Shown: in pieces, positions 58,971 to 64,000 of the stretch
Layout: the number at the start of each line of letters is the position of its first letter
Position numbering within the stretch: the first letter of the stretch is position 1
Assembly: GCA_964529685.1 (NCBI GenBank)
Contig: CAZGZC010000001.1
Span: forward strand, 1 to 64,000
Reading direction: 5' to 3'
From: JALQUO01 sp964529685
Lineage (GTDB): Bacteria; Pseudomonadota; Alphaproteobacteria; Rickettsiales; Midichloriaceae
DNA length: 64,000 bases
Position numbers and translations under genes: made by a program
Notes under the pieces: generated by a model
Database searches by the model: none
What the model saw: the letters and a program-made list of their open reading frames with translations, nothing else
Told to the model about the DNA's origin: nothing

Positions 58971-60554
58971 TTATGTTTTTCTAGCTCTATTAATTGCCTT
59001 CATCAAATCTTCTTTAGTGAAGATTACAGGTAAAACTATTCCTTCTGGAGCATCTGGTCCATAAACAACACTAAGCGGTATGCCAGACCTTTTATTGTAC
59101 TTTATATAGTTGGCTATCGTTTCTGAGTTACTTGTATAATCACCGACTATCATTACCGCATCAAGATGTTTTAGTTCTGCAATAATTTTTTCATCACTAA
59201 AAACTATTTTCTCATTTACTTTACAAGTTATGCACCAATCAGATGTAATATTTACAAGAACAATCCGCCCTAGTTTGACTTCTTGATTGATTCTTTCAAC
59301 TTTAAATTCTTCCCATCCAGATTTCTCAACAGTCATAGTACTACTGATAAGTAGTATACCAACAGTTGCTAGGCCTACCAAAGCAAATTTTATACTATAT
59401 CTAATAGTAAAGATAAATATAATTAAAAAGATAACTATAGCTAAGTATAAATTCTGATTTTTTAAAATATACATCATCCATAGAGATGTTAGAGCAAAAG
59501 GCACTGCTGTAAAGATTTTGAATTTTTTCATCCATCTACCTGGTTTAGGTAGTAATTTCAAAGCTTTCGGTACCATCGCTAATAGTAGATATGGTGTTGC
59601 TAGACCAACTCCTATAGTTAAATAGATTGCAAATATATATTCTACTGACTGAGATAAACAAAAAGCCACTGCGGTGCCTAAAAATGGAGCTGTACATGGA
59701 GTCGCAAGAAGTACAATAAATATTCCATGTAAAAAATCACCTATTTTCCCATCAGATTTTTCTAGAAACTTTTGGATAGATTGTGGTGTTCTGATGCTTG
59801 CTACATCTAACATATTTATTGCACCAAATGCAGTTATTAGTGCTACTAATGCAACAAAGATTGGTTCTTGAAACTGAATTCCCCAGCCAACTGCACTTCC
59901 TAAGGTTTTCATTATGATTGTAGTAGAGGCTAGGACGACAAAAGATGTGATGATACCGAGCGATATGTAAAATATTTCTATACGAGTTTTCCTGATATTG
60001 GTCTTACATTTTTTAGATATATGCATTACTTTTAGCCATACAACAGGTAGTATGCATGGCATACAGTTTAGTATAAGACCGCCAATGAAAGCCAGGATTA
60101 ACATTTGTAACAAGCCATGCTGGCCCAAACTATTTTCTCCCGAAAAAACAATATTGTCTTTAAAAACTGTACAGTGGTTATTACAGGCAGCATATTGAAT
60201 ATCTAGAGCTAGCTTATATTTATCATTAGTTGTAAAAAGCTTAAATTGTATATCAGAAGAGTTTTCATAATAGCCTATCTCCATATCTATGAAGTTTTCA
60301 GTTTTGATCTTCTGGCTATCCCAATCAATTTGTATCGACTCTACATTTTTACTATTTTCTTTATTGAAAAAGAAATTTAATGATTCTGAGTTATTTTCGT
60401 TGTGTGCATATATTTTCCATCCACTAGCTATATCGAATCTTATTTTACAAAGGTTTTCTTGTGAGCAATTGAGAATGATTTTTGCTGGTTTATCAGACCC
60501 TTCACATGTTTGGACAAATATTATATAGAGGAGAAAAAATAAGTATTTTTTCAT
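58971..60554 (-). CDS. DsbD-like thiol:disulfide interchange protein
   Basis: 527 residues: a signal-like start (MKKYLFFLLYIIFVQTCEGS), an N-terminal periplasmic domain of about 120 residues, eight membrane helices with the DsbD-type cysteines (CMPCILPVVWLKV and TPCTAPFLGTAVAFCLSQ), and a C-terminal thioredoxin domain with SDWCITCKVNE. It passes electrons from cytoplasmic thioredoxin to periplasmic partners such as DsbC/DsbG or cytochrome c maturation factors. Its start overlaps the ribB stop (ATGA); smpB follows after one base. Confidence 0.9.
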   Translation of the reverse strand: MKKYLFFLLYIIFVQTCEGSDKPAKIILNCSQENLCKIRFDIASGWKIYAHNENNSESLNFFFNKENSKNVESIQIDWDSQKIKTENFIDMEIGYYENSSDIQFKLFTTNDKYKLALDIQYAACNNHCTVFKDNIVFSGENSLGQHGLLQMLILAFIGGLILNCMPCILPVVWLKVMHISKKCKTNIRKTRIEIFYISLGIITSFVVLASTTIIMKTLGSAVGWGIQFQEPIFVALVALITAFGAINMLDVASIRTPQSIQKFLEKSDGKIGDFLHGIFIVLLATPCTAPFLGTAVAFCLSQSVEYIFAIYLTIGVGLATPYLLLAMVPKALKLLPKPGRWMKKFKIFTAVPFALTSLWMMYILKNQNLYLAIVIFLIIFIFTIRYSIKFALVGLATVGILLISSTMTVEKSGWEEFKVERINQEVKLGRIVLVNITSDWCITCKVNEKIVFSDEKIIAELKHLDAVMIVGDYTSNSETIANYIKYNKRSGIPLSVVYGPDAPEGIVLPVIFTKEDLMKAINRARKT

Positions 60555-61165
60555 ATATTAAGCATTGCTTTCCTATATTCTACTAAGGCTCGTACAGTTG
60601 AGATCTTTAAATTATGCTGCTGTATAAATTTTTGAAGTTCGTCGTTGGTTGCAAGCTTATCTTTTTCATCATTCATTACTTCAACTATCGCTGCTGCTGG
60701 CTTTAGTCCAGCAAGGGACATTAAATCAATTGCTGCTTCTGTGTGTCCTGTTCTCCCTAAGACTCCATCTTTATTGGCTATGAGTGGGAATACATGCCCT
60801 GGTACTTTTATGTCTTCAAATGTCGCTCCATCTTTAACTAGTATCAAAATTGACTTTGATCTATCAATTGCTGATATTCCACCTAGTTCTTTTTCATCAA
60901 ATGAGACTGTATTGAAACATTGATTGAGATCATTGCAGCCACGTCTAGGCAAGAGATCCAATTTAAATTTGTTTGCTATACAGTTTGAGATTGGAGTGCA
61001 TATTATACCGCAACCATACTTCATCATAAAACTTATATTTTTAATATTTGCAAACTCCGCTGCAACTATCATATCTCCTTCATGCTCTCTTTCATCATCC
61101 AAAATTACTACGATTTTTCCTTCTTTAAGATCCTCGACTACTTCTTGAATTGAGTTGAAGTGCAT
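60551..61165 (-). CDS. ribB: 3,4-dihydroxy-2-butanone 4-phosphate synthase RibB
   Basis: 204 residues. Makes the four-carbon unit of riboflavin from ribulose 5-phosphate. Acidic active-site loop DDEREHEGDMIVAAEFAN, PRRGCNDLNQCFN and GRTGHTEAAIDLMSLAGLKP are all present. The GTP cyclohydrolase II half found in RibBA fusions is missing. Rickettsiaceae lack riboflavin synthesis while other Rickettsiales keep it. It is first in the ribB-dsbD-smpB run. Confidence 0.95.
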   Translation of the reverse strand: MHFNSIQEVVEDLKEGKIVVILDDEREHEGDMIVAAEFANIKNISFMMKYGCGIICTPISNCIANKFKLDLLPRRGCNDLNQCFNTVSFDEKELGGISAIDRSKSILILVKDGATFEDIKVPGHVFPLIANKDGVLGRTGHTEAAIDLMSLAGLKPAAAIVEVMNDEKDKLATNDELQKFIQQHNLKISTVRALVEYRKAMLNI

Positions 61166-61222
61166 TTGAATTTGTATAAGTTTATTGCATGTTAAACTAT
61201 TTTGTAAAAAATTACAAGCAAT

Positions 61223-61912
61223 ATGTGTTTTGTTAAGAGTATCATTTTTATTATAATGTGGTTTTCATGGACTTTAGTATTTGGACTGATTACTTTACCT
61301 GCTTTTTTATTCCCCAAAAATAATATTATATATAGTAAATGTTGTAAAATCTGGGCAGAAGTAACGTTATTTTTCTTGAGAATTATTTGTCAAATCAAAG
61401 TTAAAGTTATTGGTGATATCCCTAAATATCCCTGTATTGTGGCTTCAAAACACCAATCTGCTTGGGAAACAATATTTTTTTTAACATTCTTTAATAATCC
61501 TGTTTTTGTAATTAAGAAGGAGCTAACTAAAATTCCAATTTACGGCTGGTATCTTGCGGCTGCTGGTATGATAATAATCGATAGGAAGAGTGGTAGTAAT
61601 GCTCTTAAACAGATAAAACATGGTGCAGAAGAGGCTATAAATAGCGGTAGAACATTTATTATTTTTCCAGAAGGAACAAGAACCAAACCTGGATCATCTG
61701 TTAAATATAAGTCTGGCATTAGTTTCTTACGAGATAACTTTACAGTCCCAATTATACCTGTAGCACTAAATTCTGGATCTTACTGGTTAAATAAAAGCAT
61801 TATAAGAAAACCTGGAAGTATAACTGTAAAAATTTTGCCTCAATTTAAAGAAAAAGAATACTTTCTCAAAGAATTACAAGAGCTGATTGATTCTGAGAGT
61901 GAGAATCTATAA
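61223..61912 (+). CDS. plsC: 1-acyl-sn-glycerol-3-phosphate acyltransferase
   Basis: 229 residues. Acylates lysophosphatidic acid to phosphatidic acid at the inner membrane. The catalytic block is SKHQSAWETIFF (H-x4-E variant normal for this subgroup), followed by FVIKKELTKIPIYGWYLAAA, IIDRKSG and IIFPEGTRTKPG; an N-terminal hydrophobic helix anchors it. Divergent from ribB by 57 bases and convergent with nrdA. Confidence 0.94.
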   Translation: MCFVKSIIFIIMWFSWTLVFGLITLPAFLFPKNNIIYSKCCKIWAEVTLFFLRIICQIKVKVIGDIPKYPCIVASKHQSAWETIFFLTFFNNPVFVIKKELTKIPIYGWYLAAAGMIIIDRKSGSNALKQIKHGAEEAINSGRTFIIFPEGTRTKPGSSVKYKSGISFLRDNFTVPIIPVALNSGSYWLNKSIIRKPGSITVKILPQFKEKEYFLKELQELIDSESENL

Positions 61913-61943
61913 TGAGAGTAGCTTAAGTTGATTTGTACTACTT

Positions 61944-63836
61944 TTACTGGCAAGATGTACATTCTTCATATTGGTTATCCATTTCTCTAACCTTATTAGA
62001 TAACGCATTAATTTTGCTATGATGATCATAGCCGCTCTCAGCTCTCTGAATTGATCTAGATCTTAGATAATAGAGACTCTTAACTCCCTTCTTCCAAGCT
62101 CTCATATGAGTATGATGTAGTAGTTTTTTGTGTACGTCAGCAGGTAAGAATAGATTAAGTGATGCAGCCTGACATATGTAAGGTGTTCTATCTGCAGCTA
62201 AATCAATTAATGCAACTTGATCAATCTCAAATGCAGTTTTAAATACTTCTTTTTCATCATCAGTTAAAAAGTCAAAATGCTGAACCGATCCCTCATGTCT
62301 CATAATAGATGACCAAACTTTTTGTGTATTCTGTCCTTTCTCATTTAACAGTTTGACTAGATGTTTATTTTGCATAGCGAATGATCCAGTGAGAGTCTTT
62401 TGAGTATAAGCATTTGCTGCATAAGGTTCAATTCCAGGTGATGAATTACCAGCAATAATTGAAATTGATGCTGTTGGAGCTATAGCAATTTTATGTGTAA
62501 ATCTCTCATTAATTCCAGCTTCAATTGCATCAGGACATGATCCTTTCTCAGCTGCGAGTATTTTGGATGCTACATCAGCATGTTTCTTAATATGTTTAAA
62601 TATCTTTTTATTCCAAGATTTAGCTAAAAGTGAATCCATTGGCACTCTTTTCGATTGTAAGAATGAGTGAAAGCCCATTACACCTAATCCTACACTACGA
62701 CCTCTTTTAGCTGCATAAACTGCCTTGGCATGGTCTTGGGATGTATTATCTATGAAATCTTGCAGGACATTATCTAGGAATCTCATTACATCTAGGATAA
62801 ATTGATCATTGTCTTTCCATTTATCATATTCCTCTAAGTTGAGGGAAGATAGACAACAAACAGCAGTTCTTTCATTTTTGAGATGATCTGTTCCGGTTGC
62901 GAGTACTATTTCACTACAGAGATTTGATGTTTTGACTTTCAATCCTAGCTTTTTATATATTTCAGGATTTCTTTCATTTACATGATCTATATAAAGAATA
63001 TATGGTTCACCAGTTTCAATTCTAGCAATAAGTAGTCTAGTCCATATATCACGTGCTTTAATTGTTTGCACCACCTTTTTTGTAGCTGGACTTACTAGAT
63101 CCCACATTCCATCATTCTCCACTGCTTGCATAAACTCATCAGGTATCACTACTCCATGATGTAGGTTTAGAGCTTTTCTATTATAGTCACCACCAGTCGA
63201 TTTTCTAAGTTCTATAAATTCTTCTATTTCTGGATGTGAGATCGGTAAATAGACTGCTGAACTACCGCGTCTTAGGTTGCCTTGTGATATAGCTAATGAA
63301 AGACTATCTTGTACACATACAAAAGGCACTATACCTGATGTTTTACCATTACCCTTTACCTTTTCACCAATTGATCTAACATTACCCCAATATGTTCCTA
63401 TACCACCACCACAAGCAGCTAGCCACACATTTTCAGTCCATATATTTACTATACTTTTCAGATTATCATTTACCTCATTCAAGAAACAAGAAATTGGCAA
63501 TCCTCTCGTAGTACCGCCATTGCTCAAAACTGGAGTAGCTGGCATGAACCACATTTGGCTAATATAGTCATATAACCTTTGAGCATGATCTGCATCATCA
63601 GCATAATGAGAAGCAACCCTTGCAAACATCATTTGGTATGTTTCACCTTCTAATAGATATCTATCAGATAATACTGCTTTGCTCGCATCAGATAAGCATC
63701 TATCTCTCAAATTATCTATTATAATATAGAATTTTTGCTTAAGTAACACATCATTTTTCTTATTCTCTTCATTTTCAACATCCATCATAATATTTCCATT
63801 GAGTTTCAATTTAATAAAATTTTCGACTTCTATCAT
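61944..63836 (-). CDS. nrdA: Ribonucleoside-diphosphate reductase alpha subunit
   Basis: 630 residues. Large subunit of class Ia reductase, converting NDPs to dNDPs. Active-site residues: Cys in PISCFLNEVNDN, NLCSEIVLAT and CCLSSLNLEEYD, the tyrosine pair in SLYYLRSRSIQRA and the C-terminal CTSCQ that reloads the site. No ATP-cone allosteric domain is seen at the N-terminus; the protein starts close to the catalytic barrel. The start may lie at 63836 or at the ATG giving MMDVENEENK. nrdB is not in the window. Confidence 0.94.
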   Translation of the reverse strand: MIEVENFIKLKLNGNIMMDVENEENKKNDVLLKQKFYIIIDNLRDRCLSDASKAVLSDRYLLEGETYQMMFARVASHYADDADHAQRLYDYISQMWFMPATPVLSNGGTTRGLPISCFLNEVNDNLKSIVNIWTENVWLAACGGGIGTYWGNVRSIGEKVKGNGKTSGIVPFVCVQDSLSLAISQGNLRRGSSAVYLPISHPEIEEFIELRKSTGGDYNRKALNLHHGVVIPDEFMQAVENDGMWDLVSPATKKVVQTIKARDIWTRLLIARIETGEPYILYIDHVNERNPEIYKKLGLKVKTSNLCSEIVLATGTDHLKNERTAVCCLSSLNLEEYDKWKDNDQFILDVMRFLDNVLQDFIDNTSQDHAKAVYAAKRGRSVGLGVMGFHSFLQSKRVPMDSLLAKSWNKKIFKHIKKHADVASKILAAEKGSCPDAIEAGINERFTHKIAIAPTASISIIAGNSSPGIEPYAANAYTQKTLTGSFAMQNKHLVKLLNEKGQNTQKVWSSIMRHEGSVQHFDFLTDDEKEVFKTAFEIDQVALIDLAADRTPYICQAASLNLFLPADVHKKLLHHTHMRAWKKGVKSLYYLRSRSIQRAESGYDHHSKINALSNKVREMDNQYEECTSCQ

Positions 63837-64000
63837 AAATCCTGTTATTGTGTTTGACTATGTATTGTAAGGTTCTTATATACTCTATGTTTCAACATAT
63901 ATAAATGAAAAAATTTTATTTTCAGGTCCTTGACAAATGAAAAACACAGATCAAACGGCATATTCATAGTGAAATATTTTTATAAATTATCTATATCTTA

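Noticed and set aside
1..64000. CRISPR array, insertion sequence, prophage or conjugative genes
   Set aside because: No regularly spaced repeats, transposase, integrase, phage or tra/vir-like product was found.
1..64000. Classical intrinsic terminators
   Set aside because: GC-rich stems followed by T-runs were not found; AT stems such as 49730-49749 are too weak to call.

Overview
The window is AT-rich (roughly two thirds A+T by eye), densely coded on both strands, and reads as a piece of an obligate intracellular alphaproteobacterium of the order Rickettsiales. Support: a short ProS without the usual insertion domain, an lpxD-fabZ-lpxA-lpxI cluster, carrier-type nutrient importers (two dicarboxylate/amino-acid symporter families, an alanine-type symporter, a drug/metabolite permease), many pseudogene remnants, and several fast-evolving proteins of effector character. 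Flagellar genes (fliP, flgK, flgL, flgC), a non-mevalonate isoprenoid enzyme (ispH), a riboflavin enzyme (ribB), and peptidoglycan plus LPS genes occur together. That fits a flagellated, less reduced lineage (Midichloriaceae-like or a deep branch) better than Rickettsia or Orientia. This placement is inference; no 16S gene is present.

Layout. 1-4.5 kb: nusA, tRNA-Arg, murI-pgsA, rpmJ, a decayed gene and the RNase P RNA with a well-placed promoter. 4.8-9.1 kb: dapE, a small unknown gene, gatB, and a protein with the metal-phosphodiesterase motifs of SidE-family effectors. 9.2-15.3 kb: fliP, three lineage-specific unknowns around proS, and ispH. 15.4-20 kb: a CBS/CorC membrane protein, htpG-truA, then decayed sequence. 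20-31 kb: comEC, cutA, a DASS anion symporter, flgK-flgL, and the lipid A cluster. 31-44.4 kb: ftsW, greA, a DMT permease, an effector-like gene, nuoB, lptA-dciA, def with a decayed def paralog, hemW, miaA, recD2, tatA. 44.5-53.5 kb: atpH, a PAP2-like protein and an AGCS symporter in a row, a predicted caspase-fold protein, tRNA-Val and tRNA-Asp, a frameshifted coiled-coil gene, dctA/gltP-spoT, rpsU. 53.9-64 kb: murG and flgC divergently arranged, asd with a decayed partial copy, an O-methyltransferase, an unknown, ribB-dsbD-smpB, plsC, nrdA.

Functionally, murI, dapE, asd, murG and ftsW serve peptidoglycan and septal growth; lpxA/D/I, fabZ, lptA, plsC and pgsA serve the envelope lipids; the importers suggest dependence on host dicarboxylates and amino acids; a full-length SpoT suggests a stringent response. 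Scattered between these are proteins with no family I recognise, several sharing an amphipathic aromatic-rich segment, plus the SidE-like and caspase-like proteins. These are the best candidates for host-directed functions.

A recurring feature is decay in place: partial degenerate copies lie directly 3' of nuoB, def and asd, and broken unknown genes lie at 3.5-3.9, 19.5-20.0, 22.5, 39.1-39.5 and 40.7-40.9 kb. No insertion sequence, CRISPR array, conjugative gene or replication origin was seen.
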